64,000 bases of DNA, taken from Opitutia bacterium ISCC 52. GTDB lineage: Bacteria > Verrucomicrobiota > Verrucomicrobiia > Opitutales > UBA2995. The stretch is from assembly GCA_014529675.2 (NCBI GenBank), contig CP076040.1:1922001-1986000 (forward strand), in the 5' to 3' direction. Made by a program: the position numbers and the translations under genes. A model generated the notes under the pieces. The model was not told the origin of the DNA. It did not search any database and saw only the letters and a program-made list of their open reading frames with translations. Shown piece by piece: positions 8,864-18,304 of the stretch (position 1 is its first letter; the number at the start of each line of letters is the position of its first letter).

Positions 8864-9721
8864 ATGGCACAATTTTTCACTCGATTCGCGCTGGTTGCTT
8901 TGCTGCTTGGTTCTTTCGGATGTGGCGAGGCCACGGATAAATCTCAGGAAAACGATGCATTATTTCGTAAGGACAATCTAGTGGCCTGGTGTATTGTTCC
9001 GTTCGATGCCAAGGAGAGAAGCCCTGAAGAACGGGCTGCGATGTTGGAGCGATTGGGGATCGAACGAGTAGCCTATGATTGGAGGCAGAAGCATGTAACG
9101 GAATTTGAGCGGGAGATATTGGCCTACCAAAAGCATGGATTGGAATACTTTGCTTTCTGGAATGAACATCCGGAGGCCTTCGCCTTGTTTGAGAAATACG
9201 ACATGCATCCGCAGATCTGGAAAACCCTGCCATCACCGGAAGCTGATTCGCAGGAGGAACGGATAGAGCTGGCCGGGAAGCAGATGTTGCCGCTGGTCGA
9301 AAGAACCCGACGAATGGGCAGTAAGTTTGGCCTCTACAATCACGGGAGTTGGGGAGGTGAACCGGAAAACATGATAGCGGTCGTCGATTGGCTCCGGTCT
9401 CAAACGGATGCCGACCACGTAGGCATCGTTTACAACCTGCATCATGGTCATGAGCATATCGATCGATTTAAAAGTCTTCTTCAGCAGATGATGCCCTACT
9501 TGTTATGCTTGAATCTCAATGGCATGAACTCGTCTCCGGATCCGAAGATTTTGGCCCTGGGGCAAGGAGAACACGAGGAGTCATTATTGAGAATCATTCA
9601 AACAAGTGGGTATACTGGGCCTGTCGGTATTCTTGGTCACCAGAATGACCTGGATGTTGAAGTGGCGCTCCGGGAGAACCTGGAGGGTTTGCAAAGTATT
9701 CAGAGCCGCTTGAACAAATAG
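8864..9721 (+). CDS. Exported sugar-phosphate isomerase/epimerase-like TIM-barrel lipoprotein
   Basis: A 285-residue protein starting at ATG 8864 (an upstream TTG at 8852 is less likely). A hydrophobic N-terminus ends LLLGSFGCGEATDK, a probable lipobox, although the -3 Ser is not ideal. The body resembles the xylose-isomerase-like AP-endonuclease-2 TIM barrel: MLERLGIERVAYDWR, GLEYFAFWN, MGSKFGLYNHGSW, VGIVYNLHHGHEHIDRF and TGPVGILGH, with spaced acidic and His residues that could bind a metal. Relatives in the cytoplasm isomerise sugars; exported ones have no settled function. It precedes a second CGE lipoprotein, the PQQ dehydrogenase at 9816, so a shared role in sugar oxidation is plausible. 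Confidence 0.7.
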   Translation: MAQFFTRFALVALLLGSFGCGEATDKSQENDALFRKDNLVAWCIVPFDAKERSPEERAAMLERLGIERVAYDWRQKHVTEFEREILAYQKHGLEYFAFWNEHPEAFALFEKYDMHPQIWKTLPSPEADSQEERIELAGKQMLPLVERTRRMGSKFGLYNHGSWGGEPENMIAVVDWLRSQTDADHVGIVYNLHHGHEHIDRFKSLLQQMMPYLLCLNLNGMNSSPDPKILALGQGEHEESLLRIIQTSGYTGPVGILGHQNDLDVEVALRENLEGLQSIQSRLNK

Positions 9722-9815
9722 AACGTCAATCCTCCTCAGGTCTGTGCGTGACTTTTAAAGCATCCTGTGAATTTATGAGAGCAGCTTTCTACTTCATCTG
9801 ATTTTCTGTTTATCT

Positions 9816-11957
9816 ATGAAATTTCTACTTCCCTGTCTGTTTCTTGCATTATTTCTGGTCGGCTGCGGCGAAATTGAAAACGTTCAAAAACGAAGCGAGT
9901 ATAACAACTATCGAGATTGGGGGATTTATCGAGGTGATCAGGGGGCGAATCAATACTCAGAGCTGGACCAGATCAATAAAGAGAATGTCCACTCGCTGGA
10001 GCCTGTCTGGCAATTCAACACCGGCGACCACACAGAGCGTTCCTTGTTTCAGAATAACCCGCTGGTGATCGATGGTTACCTCTACATCGTGTCTCCGGGG
10101 GGCAGGGTGATCGCGTTGGACGCCGTGACCGGACGAGAAATCTGGGACTTTGATGGTCGGACTGAGGAGCAGAAGAAAGGCGGCTACTCAGTGGTGAACC
10201 GGGGTTTGACTTACTGGGAGGAAGATGGCGAAGGGCGTTTATTCTATACCATGGAAATGTCGCTCTACGCAATCGAGGCCAAGACTGGGCGATTGGTGCA
10301 GGAATTTGGCGCAACTGGGGTTGTCGATATTTCGGAGAATCTGGTTGAAGGCGAAGAGGTTGTTTCTGTATCTGCCACTACGCCGGGTGTGATTTTTGAG
10401 GATCTTTATATTCTCGGAATGCGCACGGGTGAAACCTTTGGCTCATCTCCGGGGCACATTCGGGCCTGGGATGCTCGCACCGGTGAGTTTCGTTGGAAGT
10501 TCAACACCATCCCTGAGGAAGGTGAACTGGGGTACGATACCTGGGAGTTTGTGGATGGAGAAACCTATGGCGGTGCTAACCCCTGGGGTGGCTTGACGGT
10601 TGATGAAGATAGAGGATGGGTTTTTGCAGCGACCGGCTCTGCCACCTACGATTTTTACGGTGCCAATCGAAAGGGCCAAAACCTGTTTTCAAATTGTGTT
10701 TTGGCGCTGAACGCCCGAACCGGTGAGCGCATATGGCACTACCAGACGGTGCATCACGATATCTGGGATATGGACAATCCGCCATCGCCCATATTGGTGA
10801 CGATCAATCAGAACGGATTCAATCGCGATGCGGTCGTTCAGATGACGAAAATGGGATTTATCTTTGTCCTGGATCGCAACACCGGTGAACCCATTTTTCC
10901 GGTGGAAGAGCGTCCCGTGCCAGCCTCAACCTTGCCAGGTGAGGAGGCATGGCCGACCCAGCCATTTCCCTTGGTTCCTCCTCCGCTGGTTCGGCAAGGA
11001 TTTACAGATGACATGCTTTCCGATGTTACGCCGGAAATTCATGACTACGTGAGTGAGATCTACGAGAAATATAAGGGCGTTCCGATGTATACCCCATTTA
11101 GCATGACCCCGCAGGTAATGCTACCGGGTATGAGTGGTGGCATGGAATGGGGCGGTGGGTCTTTCGATCCCAACAGTCGGGTCCTCTTTGTAAATGTGAA
11201 TGAGATGCCTAACCTCATTGATATGCTGCAGGTCACTACTTTACTTGATGATACCGGTCTCAGCCCCGAAAACAAAGGTCGTTTGCTGTATCAGTCGAAC
11301 TGCGTGGCCTGTCACGGTGTGGAATTGCAAGGCGCTCCTCCTGTGTTTCCTTCATTGCAGGATCTCTCCATGCGCACGGATGAGGAGCTACTGACTTCTA
11401 TTCGCTTGGGGAAAGGTACGATGCCGCCCTACAAGAATCTTCCCGAGGAAGATATTCAGGCTCTGTTGGCCTATTTAAAGGACCCAAGTGAAAAGCCAAT
11501 GGACCGCATGGCTCGACCGACCAAAACAACGTATTTGATGAATGGTTACAACCGATTCTTCGATCAGTTCGACCATCCAGCAATCAAGCCACCCTGGGGC
11601 AGTCTGGCAGCGGTCGATCTCAATACCGCAGAGATCAAATGGAAAGTTCCATTGGGTGAGTATCCGGATCTTGTTGAAAAGGGTATTCGCAATACCGGTA
11701 CGCTAAATTGGGGTGGCGCTGTAGCTACAGCAGGAGGTGTTCTATTCATTGGCGCGACTGCCGATGAAAAGATGCGCGCCTTCGATGTAGATACCGGGGA
11801 AGTGCTTTGGGAATTTAAAATGCCGTTTGCCGGATGTGCGACCCCAGCTGTGTTTGAGCAGAATGGAAAGCAGTATGTAGTCATCTGTGCGGGTGGAGGG
11901 CCCAAGTCGCCGGTGAAGTCTGGTGACGCGGTGATTGCCTTCGCTCTGCCTGAATAA
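9816..11957 (+). CDS. PQQ-dependent quinoprotein dehydrogenase with inserted cytochrome c domain, lipoprotein
   Basis: A 713-residue periplasmic lipoprotein: lipobox LFLVGCGE near residue 17, then an eight-bladed PQQ propeller with tryptophan-docking repeats (VIALDAVTGREIWDF, IRAWDARTGEFRWKF, VLALNARTGERIWHY, LAAVDLNTAEIKWKV, MRAFDVDTGEVLWEF). A cytochrome c domain lies inside the propeller, with haem site Cys496-V-A-Cys499-His500 and a possible Met ligand in GTMPPYKN. The closing blade contains GGGPKSP. This is the architecture of glucose/alcohol quinoprotein dehydrogenases that pass electrons through the built-in haem to the respiratory chain. The sugar or alcohol oxidised is not predictable; PQQ synthesis genes are not in the window. 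Confidence 0.88.
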   Translation: MKFLLPCLFLALFLVGCGEIENVQKRSEYNNYRDWGIYRGDQGANQYSELDQINKENVHSLEPVWQFNTGDHTERSLFQNNPLVIDGYLYIVSPGGRVIALDAVTGREIWDFDGRTEEQKKGGYSVVNRGLTYWEEDGEGRLFYTMEMSLYAIEAKTGRLVQEFGATGVVDISENLVEGEEVVSVSATTPGVIFEDLYILGMRTGETFGSSPGHIRAWDARTGEFRWKFNTIPEEGELGYDTWEFVDGETYGGANPWGGLTVDEDRGWVFAATGSATYDFYGANRKGQNLFSNCVLALNARTGERIWHYQTVHHDIWDMDNPPSPILVTINQNGFNRDAVVQMTKMGFIFVLDRNTGEPIFPVEERPVPASTLPGEEAWPTQPFPLVPPPLVRQGFTDDMLSDVTPEIHDYVSEIYEKYKGVPMYTPFSMTPQVMLPGMSGGMEWGGGSFDPNSRVLFVNVNEMPNLIDMLQVTTLLDDTGLSPENKGRLLYQSNCVACHGVELQGAPPVFPSLQDLSMRTDEELLTSIRLGKGTMPPYKNLPEEDIQALLAYLKDPSEKPMDRMARPTKTTYLMNGYNRFFDQFDHPAIKPPWGSLAAVDLNTAEIKWKVPLGEYPDLVEKGIRNTGTLNWGGAVATAGGVLFIGATADEKMRAFDVDTGEVLWEFKMPFAGCATPAVFEQNGKQYVVICAGGGPKSPVKSGDAVIAFALPE

Positions 11958-11992
11958 TGATGGTTTTGTAAAGAGCTTCAAGGATGAGGTCC

Positions 11993-12009
11993 GGGATTCA
12001 AAAAATCCC
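11993..12009 (+). terminator. Weak hairpin after the PQQ dehydrogenase
   Basis: GGGATT-CAAAA-AATCCC forms a six-pair stem with a five-base loop, 36 nt after the stop. A T-run does not follow, so it is at best a weak terminator. The rest of 11958-12200 shows nothing I can name. Confidence 0.3.
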
Positions 12010-12200
12010 ATACAATTGTTAGCTGAAAACTAACCGCTTTGTTACGGACGGGTATCTTTTTAACGGCTGGGTAACAGAGTGTTACGATAGGGTTTCAGTT
12101 GTTTACAGACGGTTTCTCAAAGCATTTAGTTAAAAGTCTCTCGTTCAACGTCATTTTAATTTATCAACCACAAACGGTGTTATGCTGGCTGATTTTTTTC

Positions 12201-15200
12201 ATGGGGTTTTTTCGTCGACTTCTTACCAGTCTCTCATTTCGCGCATATTACGAAGGTGTATTTGATATCGAATACACGAGTTATCAGCCGTGGAATCATA
12301 GGTACTCAATGCGTGGAAAGCTGGTGGCCTCAATTGGAACTCCTCAGTTTCTGCGACTAACCAAGGGGAAGAAAAGGATCACCGTCGACCTGAAGGAAGG
12401 ATCCAATACTGGGTCGGAAGGTGATGCTGAAGCTTATGCTACGCTGAAGGAGTTTTCACTTACGTTTTTCCAAAAGAGCCCGGAGACAAAGATTCGTTTC
12501 GATGTAAAATTTGAAGGTCGAAAGCGTTGGTATTTTATTAAGGATTTGAGAGTTAAAGAATTAACGCCCGATTTATTGCATCCCTGTTCGCTTACTTTGG
12601 AGGAGATTCTCATTCATAGTCACTCCTCGACCCGGCTACTGACCGGTTGGATTGTTCCGCGAGATAAGTTTAGTATTACCAAGGTCAGCATATACAGCGA
12701 TTCCCAGGAACTGGAACTTGTATCGGGGATTGAAAGGTCAGATGTTGCGGCTCAGTTGCCGACTTCAGACGCAGCTCGCTTCAGTGGAATATCAGTAGAG
12801 TTGCCCAACGATAGTAAGCATAATTTCATAAGGATATATTGTGAGGTGGATGGCAAATATACGGTGCTTTGCTGGGAAGGTTCAGTAGAGTACTTACCCA
12901 AAGTATTTTATGAGCACCCGATTGGCATTCATAATTTATCTGACCTGAAAAATGATAAGATCAGAAATGTCGTCGAAGGGTGCTTCCATGATGTGGCGAG
13001 TCCATACAAGAAAAAGTTGTTTGGCTGGATAGTGGATTTGAAAAGTTCAAATGCAGTGAACGGAGTTCGAGTACGGTTCTGCGACAAAATCGTTGAAGGT
13101 AAGTGTACGCTTCCTCGGCCAGATGTGGAAAAACAGCATCCAAATACCGCCCACAGTTTAAACACAGGGTTTGAGATCGCGATTCAGCGTGTAGTGGGAG
13201 ATCCATTCATGGCATTTGATTATCTGAATGCGGAGGGAAAGTGGGTTGAGTTTCGTTTTGGGTTTTTGTCGGACTTTAAAGCCTATCGTACGTTGACTCA
13301 GACGATTAAAGAGGACACCAGCGGGGTTAAATATAGGGTTGATCACGCAAAAGTGGGGAGACCCTATGGTTACGAGTACATGATCGTCGGCTGGTGTTTC
13401 CGTCTGGACGACCAACCGATTGAGGCAGTTCGCTTGAAATCGAATGGCTCGATTTTTGAGGCAAAGATACGCCGAAAGCGCCCTGATGTTCGGAAAGAAT
13501 ACGGAGGAGAATTTTCTACGGCGAAACGATCAGGGTTTGAAATTCCCGTCACCAAGCTCGATTTGGATGGGTGCTTGGAATTTGAATACATGCTGGAAGG
13601 AGGAGATTGGATTCTGTTTGCCGAGGAATCTATGGACACTGTCCCTTTTGCTCAGTTCCTCCATTATAAGTATAAGTGGCATAATTACGACCGTTGGAGA
13701 AAACGCTACCAACACCTGATTTCAGCTTCTGAGGTCGTTGGGGAGATTATAAAGCAACGTTTAGATTACAGACCTCTTATCTCTATACTGATGCCCACTT
13801 ATGACTCTGATACCAAGTTTCTTAGAAAGGCGGTTGAATCAGTGCTGGAACAGAAGTACGAACGATGGGAACTCTGTATTTCAGATGATGCTTCCGAAAA
13901 ATCGGACACCTTGGATGCCTTGGCAGAGATAGCAGAACTGGATCCTAGAATTCAAATCGTATACCGTGAAAATAATGGCCACATCAGTTTGGCGACTGAA
14001 TCTGCCTTTCAGCTATCTACTGGATCTTGGATCACGTTTTTGGACCACGATGATGAATTACATTCTGACGCCTTGCTAAGAATCGTCGAAGCGATCAATG
14101 AAAAGCCAGAGACTCAATTTATCTACTCAGACGAAGATAAATTGACGGAGGAAGGCGAGCGAGAGGATCCGTTTTTCAAGACAGATTGGGATCCCTATCT
14201 TTTAGAGGGTCAGAACTACGTCTGTCACCTTAATGCCATGAGGCGGTCCTTGTATTTGGATGCAGGTGGATTACGAGAAGGCGTTGAAGGTTGCCAGGAT
14301 TGGGATTTGGCTCTGCGGGCGACCTCATTGATTGAATCTGCCCAAATTGTCCACCTTCCCTATGTGTTGTATCATTGGCGAATCACAGAAGGTTCAACCG
14401 CTCTGGATGTGCATCAGAAATCTTACGTCCGGTCAGCGTCCGAAATGGTGTTGAATGATCATATTCTCCGAAATAATCTCGTTGGTAGCCTGGTTCCAAC
14501 TCCTCACCATGAATGGAACATCATACGTGAATTCAGGGGGGGTGAAGTAAAAGTTTCCATCATTATTCCGACTCGAAATGGCCTAGATCTGCTTTCCTCC
14601 TGCATTGAATCCATCTACCATTTTACCCATTACCGAAATTTTGAGATCCTGGTCATCGATAACCAGTCGGATGATCCTGAGACCATTGAATTTTTGGAGA
14701 GGCACAAGAGCTCAACCTTCCGGGTTCAACGGTACAAAAAGCCGTTCAACTTCTCGGCCATGAACAATCTGGCCGCGAAGAAGGCGAGGGGTGATGTGTT
14801 GGTTTTTCTAAACAATGATATTACGGTTCAGTCTCCCCATTGGCTTCATGACATGGTGGTTATGGCGTTGGAAGAAGAAGTGGGAGCAGTTGGCGCCCAG
14901 CTTCTCTACCCGGAAGGTTGTATGCAGCACGCGGGAATCGTTTATGGAATCAGCGGTGTGGCAGGGCATGCGTTTCGATACTATCCGATGGGATCAGCAG
15001 GACAAAGAAACCGTCTGAATCTGACTCGCGGAGTTGCTGCGGTTACGGGTGCATGCTTGGCTATTCGAAAAGATCATTTCTTCAGCGTGGGTGGTTTTGA
15101 TGAGGAGAATCTGAAAGTAAACTTTAGTGACGTAGACCTTGGTTTAAAGTGCATGCAGGCGGGGCTAAAGAATCTTATGGTTCCGCGGGCCGTTCTCTAT

Positions 15201-15482
15201 CATCACGAGTCGGCTTCGCGGGGTGGCAAGTTGGACACGCGCGTCTTTGAGCAGGAAGTAGAGTTCTTTCATCGAAAGTGGGAATCGCTGTTGAGAGAAG
15301 ACCCCTTTTACAATCCGAACTTAACCCTTACCTTCGAAGATTACTCCTACCGTTTTCCACCGACTTTGGGTCAGGAGAGGCGGGAACAGAAGGATCGTGT
15401 GAAGCGTAAGCAAACGGTCGATGCATTACTAAATACCGATTACTTGACCGGAGATGACGGAGATCGGGAACGGGTAGCATAA
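12201..15482 (+). CDS. Large glycosyltransferase: three tandem beta modules plus two GT2 domains
   Basis: A 1093-residue protein from ATG 12201 (an upstream TTG at 12099 would add 34 residues without similarity). Two family-2 glycosyltransferase domains are clear: about residues 525-760 (ISILMPTYDSD, FLDHDDELHSD, YSDEDK, GCQDWDLALRA) and about 782-1010 (VSIIIPTRNG, ILVIDNQSDD, FLNNDITVQSP, GACLAIRK, NFSDVDLGLK). The first half carries three related modules starting near residues 146, 272 and 395 (LTGWIVPRD, LFGWIVDLK, IVGWCFRLD), each with an R-x-D-V and a GFEI-like segment. The protein probably builds a surface polysaccharide or rhamnan-type chain in the cytoplasm. It stands alone, without neighbouring polysaccharide genes, and has no membrane segment. 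Confidence 0.85.
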   Translation: MGFFRRLLTSLSFRAYYEGVFDIEYTSYQPWNHRYSMRGKLVASIGTPQFLRLTKGKKRITVDLKEGSNTGSEGDAEAYATLKEFSLTFFQKSPETKIRFDVKFEGRKRWYFIKDLRVKELTPDLLHPCSLTLEEILIHSHSSTRLLTGWIVPRDKFSITKVSIYSDSQELELVSGIERSDVAAQLPTSDAARFSGISVELPNDSKHNFIRIYCEVDGKYTVLCWEGSVEYLPKVFYEHPIGIHNLSDLKNDKIRNVVEGCFHDVASPYKKKLFGWIVDLKSSNAVNGVRVRFCDKIVEGKCTLPRPDVEKQHPNTAHSLNTGFEIAIQRVVGDPFMAFDYLNAEGKWVEFRFGFLSDFKAYRTLTQTIKEDTSGVKYRVDHAKVGRPYGYEYMIVGWCFRLDDQPIEAVRLKSNGSIFEAKIRRKRPDVRKEYGGEFSTAKRSGFEIPVTKLDLDGCLEFEYMLEGGDWILFAEESMDTVPFAQFLHYKYKWHNYDRWRKRYQHLISASEVVGEIIKQRLDYRPLISILMPTYDSDTKFLRKAVESVLEQKYERWELCISDDASEKSDTLDALAEIAELDPRIQIVYRENNGHISLATESAFQLSTGSWITFLDHDDELHSDALLRIVEAINEKPETQFIYSDEDKLTEEGEREDPFFKTDWDPYLLEGQNYVCHLNAMRRSLYLDAGGLREGVEGCQDWDLALRATSLIESAQIVHLPYVLYHWRITEGSTALDVHQKSYVRSASEMVLNDHILRNNLVGSLVPTPHHEWNIIREFRGGEVKVSIIIPTRNGLDLLSSCIESIYHFTHYRNFEILVIDNQSDDPETIEFLERHKSSTFRVQRYKKPFNFSAMNNLAAKKARGDVLVFLNNDITVQSPHWLHDMVVMALEEEVGAVGAQLLYPEGCMQHAGIVYGISGVAGHAFRYYPMGSAGQRNRLNLTRGVAAVTGACLAIRKDHFFSVGGFDEENLKVNFSDVDLGLKCMQAGLKNLMVPRAVLYHHESASRGGKLDTRVFEQEVEFFHRKWESLLREDPFYNPNLTLTFEDYSYRFPPTLGQERREQKDRVKRKQTVDALLNTDYLTGDDGDRERVA

Positions 15483-15561
15483 CTGAACTAAGCAGAGGAA
15501 ATTTTCCGCTTCTTGCTGTCTTTTCCTTGGCTGGAACCAATGTAAAGCGCATCCTGTTGCG

Positions 15562-16923
15562 ATGAATCACCCCATCAGTAGACGTAAATTTGTGGCTGCG
15601 TCGTCGGCCTTTGGTCTTTTTCAAATTGTCCCACGAAACATCCTGGGTGGTGCGGGTCACACGGCGGCCAGTGAGAAGCTCAATATTGCCGGGATTGGAA
15701 TTGGTGGAATGGGGAATGGCAACCTGAGCCACTGCAAGACGGAGAACATCGTCGCGCTATGTGACGTAGACCATGACTACGCAGCACCTGTTTTCGAAAA
15801 ATACTCCCAGGCTAAGATGTATACCGACTACCGTGTCATGCTGGAAAAGCAGAAGGACATTGATGCGGTGGTGATTGCTACGCCTGATCACACCCATGCG
15901 GTGATTGGTATGGCTGCGTTACAGGCGGGCAAACATGTGTTTCTGCAAAAACCCCTTACACACACCGTCAAAGAATCACAGATACTTCTCAAAGAATCTC
16001 GGCGTCACAATCTCCAGACTCAGATGGGTAATCAGGGGCACTCATCGGAACACATACGACTTCTGAAGGAATGGCTGGATGACGGTGTGATTGGCGACGT
16101 GACGGAGGTGTATGCGTGGACGGATCGTCCAGTTGGTGGCGCTCCTTGGTCGACTTTCGCAGTAAAAGGGAAATCGAGTGAAACCCCTCCTGTGCCGGCG
16201 AATATGGATTGGGATTTGTGGTTAGGCCCTGCCCAGTACCGTCCTTATCATCCGGATTATCATCCATTGAAGTGGAGGGCTTGGTTGGACTTTGGCACGG
16301 GCTCCCTGGGAGATATGGGCTGCCATATTATCGACCCTGCTTTCTGGGCGCTTGATCTGGGACAACCTGAAACGATTGAAGCGACCTCGACTCATTGGGA
16401 AGAGGAGGTGTCCTCACAGACCTATCCCAGAGCGTCGATTTGTCGTTACCAATTTCCTGCGCGAGGAAATAAACCGCCAGTAACCCTGCACTGGTCGGAC
16501 GGTCGACTCCTTCCACCGAGACCGGAGATGCTTCCACCTGAGGTGAAACTTTTTAATAGCGGTGCATTGATCCTTGGGAGTAAGGGAGTCATTCAACACG
16601 GATCTCACGGAGCAGGGGGATTACAGCTTTATCCGGAGAGCCTCAGGAAGTCTTATCAACGTCCGGAACCAACCATTCCGCGGGTCAAGGGTGGGCAACA
16701 AGGGCATTTGGAAGACTGGCTTCGGGCCTGCAAAGATGGAAATCCGGCCAGTTCGAATTTCGAATATGGGGCTGCCCTGACAGAAACAGTGCTTCTGGGA
16801 GTGCTCGCCATTCGAGCCAAGGACCAGAAGCTCTATTGGGATTCGGAGAAGTATGAGTTTACAAACAACGACGAAGCGAATGCCTTACTTCATCCTCCCT
16901 ATCGCGAAGGGTGGACGATTTAG
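15562..16923 (+). CDS. Gfo/Idh/MocA family oxidoreductase, Tat-exported
   Basis: A 453-residue protein with a twin-arginine signal (SRRKFVAASSAFG). The NAD(P)-binding fold reads LNIAGIGIGGMGNGNL, followed by IVALCDVD, VVIATPDHTHA and the catalytic-lysine motif QAGKHVFLQKPLTHT (Gln replaces the usual Glu before Lys-Pro). The C-terminal substrate domain includes GSLGDMGCHIIDPAFWALD and PPYREGWTI. Exported relatives of this type are abundant in the PVC group and may interconvert or oxidise sugars using a tightly bound cofactor. The substrate is unknown. The gap to the neighbours is about 80-90 nt on each side, and it is only distantly similar to the second copy at 58694. Confidence 0.87.
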   Translation: MNHPISRRKFVAASSAFGLFQIVPRNILGGAGHTAASEKLNIAGIGIGGMGNGNLSHCKTENIVALCDVDHDYAAPVFEKYSQAKMYTDYRVMLEKQKDIDAVVIATPDHTHAVIGMAALQAGKHVFLQKPLTHTVKESQILLKESRRHNLQTQMGNQGHSSEHIRLLKEWLDDGVIGDVTEVYAWTDRPVGGAPWSTFAVKGKSSETPPVPANMDWDLWLGPAQYRPYHPDYHPLKWRAWLDFGTGSLGDMGCHIIDPAFWALDLGQPETIEATSTHWEEEVSSQTYPRASICRYQFPARGNKPPVTLHWSDGRLLPPRPEMLPPEVKLFNSGALILGSKGVIQHGSHGAGGLQLYPESLRKSYQRPEPTIPRVKGGQQGHLEDWLRACKDGNPASSNFEYGAALTETVLLGVLAIRAKDQKLYWDSEKYEFTNNDEANALLHPPYREGWTI

Positions 16924-17012
16924 CAGTTGTTTGCCGCGGTTAAGTGGTGTGATTTATTCGTAGTGAGGAGTGAGGTCTAACCGTCCCGTCCAATAATCCT
17001 AAGAACACCGCC

Positions 17013-18257
17013 ATGGATAACAAATCACCGCTAACGGGTATAGAGTCCGACATCGTGGCTGCGATTGATCGTAACCGCGACGAGGCATTGTCATTCCTAA
17101 GACGCGTCATAGACACCAACAGCGGCACCATGAATTTTGAGGGGGTTCTTCAGGTGGGCGACATGTTCTCAGAAGTGTTTGATTCCCTAGGTTTGCAGAC
17201 GCGGTGGTATGACAAATCTCAAGTCAATCGGTCTGGCCATCTTTTTGCGGAAACCCTGGGTGACAAAGGTAAACGCCTCCTGCTCATAGGACACCTTGAT
17301 ACCGTGTATCCCAGTGATAGTCCGTTTCAGAAAATGGAGCAAAAAGAGGACGGTCGGTGGCGAGCGCCGGGTGGTGAAGATATGAAAGGCGGAGACGTGA
17401 TTATCGTCTATGCATTGAAGGCGTTGAGCGAGCTGAGGCTTCTGAGTGATGCTCAAATCATTGTTGCTTTTACGGGAGACGAAGAAAATCCCGGCAGTCC
17501 CCTTGAGGAAACGCGAAAGGAGTTGGTGGAGGCTGCGAAACGAAGCGACATCGCCCTCGGCTTCGAGGGCGCAGGAGATGGTAGTAAGGCAGTTGTGTCC
17601 CGTCGGGGTGCGTCCTTTTGGAAGCTGGAAGTTCAAGGCAAACGAGCGCATTCATCTACGATCTTTAGTGAAGATGTCGGAGCCGGGGCGGTCTTTGAGC
17701 TAAGTCGTATCTTGAATGCCTTTTATGAGGAACTATCGGGCGAAGAGTATTTAACCTTGAACCCAGGATTGATTGCTGGAGGCAGCGACATCGAAACGGA
17801 CGAGGCCGAGGGGTTCAGCAAGGCCTATGGCAAATTTAATGTGGTTGCAGAGACAGCGGTGGCATCGGGCGGACTTCGTTATGTTTCGGAAGCGCAATTG
17901 AAAAGCGCAAGGGAGCAGATGAGGGAAATTGTCAGTCGTCACCTGCCTCATACTTCGGCCACGATTACCTTTTCTGATGGCTATCCTGCCATGGCTCCGA
18001 CGGAAGGGAATCGTGGGTTGCTCGATCAGATGAATCAAGTGAGTCTTGATTTGGGTCTACCTACTCAGGATTTATATAATCCTCTGGAGCGAGGTGCGGC
18101 AGATATTTCCTTTATTGCAGACTATGTGGACGCTTTGGATGGACTGGGAGCCATGGGTGGGGGTGCGCATTCATTAGATGAGTTTATCGATCTCAACACC
18201 TTTGGAGATCAGATCAAACGAGCTGCTTTGCTGATTTACCGCTTGATTCAATCTTGA
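17013..18257 (+). CDS. M20 family metallopeptidase (carboxypeptidase G2-like)
   Basis: A 414-residue protein without a signal peptide, so probably cytoplasmic. Two-zinc motifs are in order: LLLIGHLDTVYP (first His and catalytic Asp), APGGEDMKGG (bridging Asp), AFTGDEENPGS (catalytic base and metal Glu pair), and a final GGGAHSLDEF (metal His). The dimerisation domain sits between, with RRGASFWKLEVQGKRAHSS. This family removes C-terminal residues or acyl groups from small peptides and acyl amino acids; the specificity cannot be told. The gene is complete and the start codon ATG 17013 is the first in frame. Confidence 0.9.
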   Translation: MDNKSPLTGIESDIVAAIDRNRDEALSFLRRVIDTNSGTMNFEGVLQVGDMFSEVFDSLGLQTRWYDKSQVNRSGHLFAETLGDKGKRLLLIGHLDTVYPSDSPFQKMEQKEDGRWRAPGGEDMKGGDVIIVYALKALSELRLLSDAQIIVAFTGDEENPGSPLEETRKELVEAAKRSDIALGFEGAGDGSKAVVSRRGASFWKLEVQGKRAHSSTIFSEDVGAGAVFELSRILNAFYEELSGEEYLTLNPGLIAGGSDIETDEAEGFSKAYGKFNVVAETAVASGGLRYVSEAQLKSAREQMREIVSRHLPHTSATITFSDGYPAMAPTEGNRGLLDQMNQVSLDLGLPTQDLYNPLERGAADISFIADYVDALDGLGAMGGGAHSLDEFIDLNTFGDQIKRAALLIYRLIQS

Positions 18258-18304
18258 GCTGTCTGGGCTATCTGTAATCATCGGGGAAACTACCCTTTGA
18301 AACT

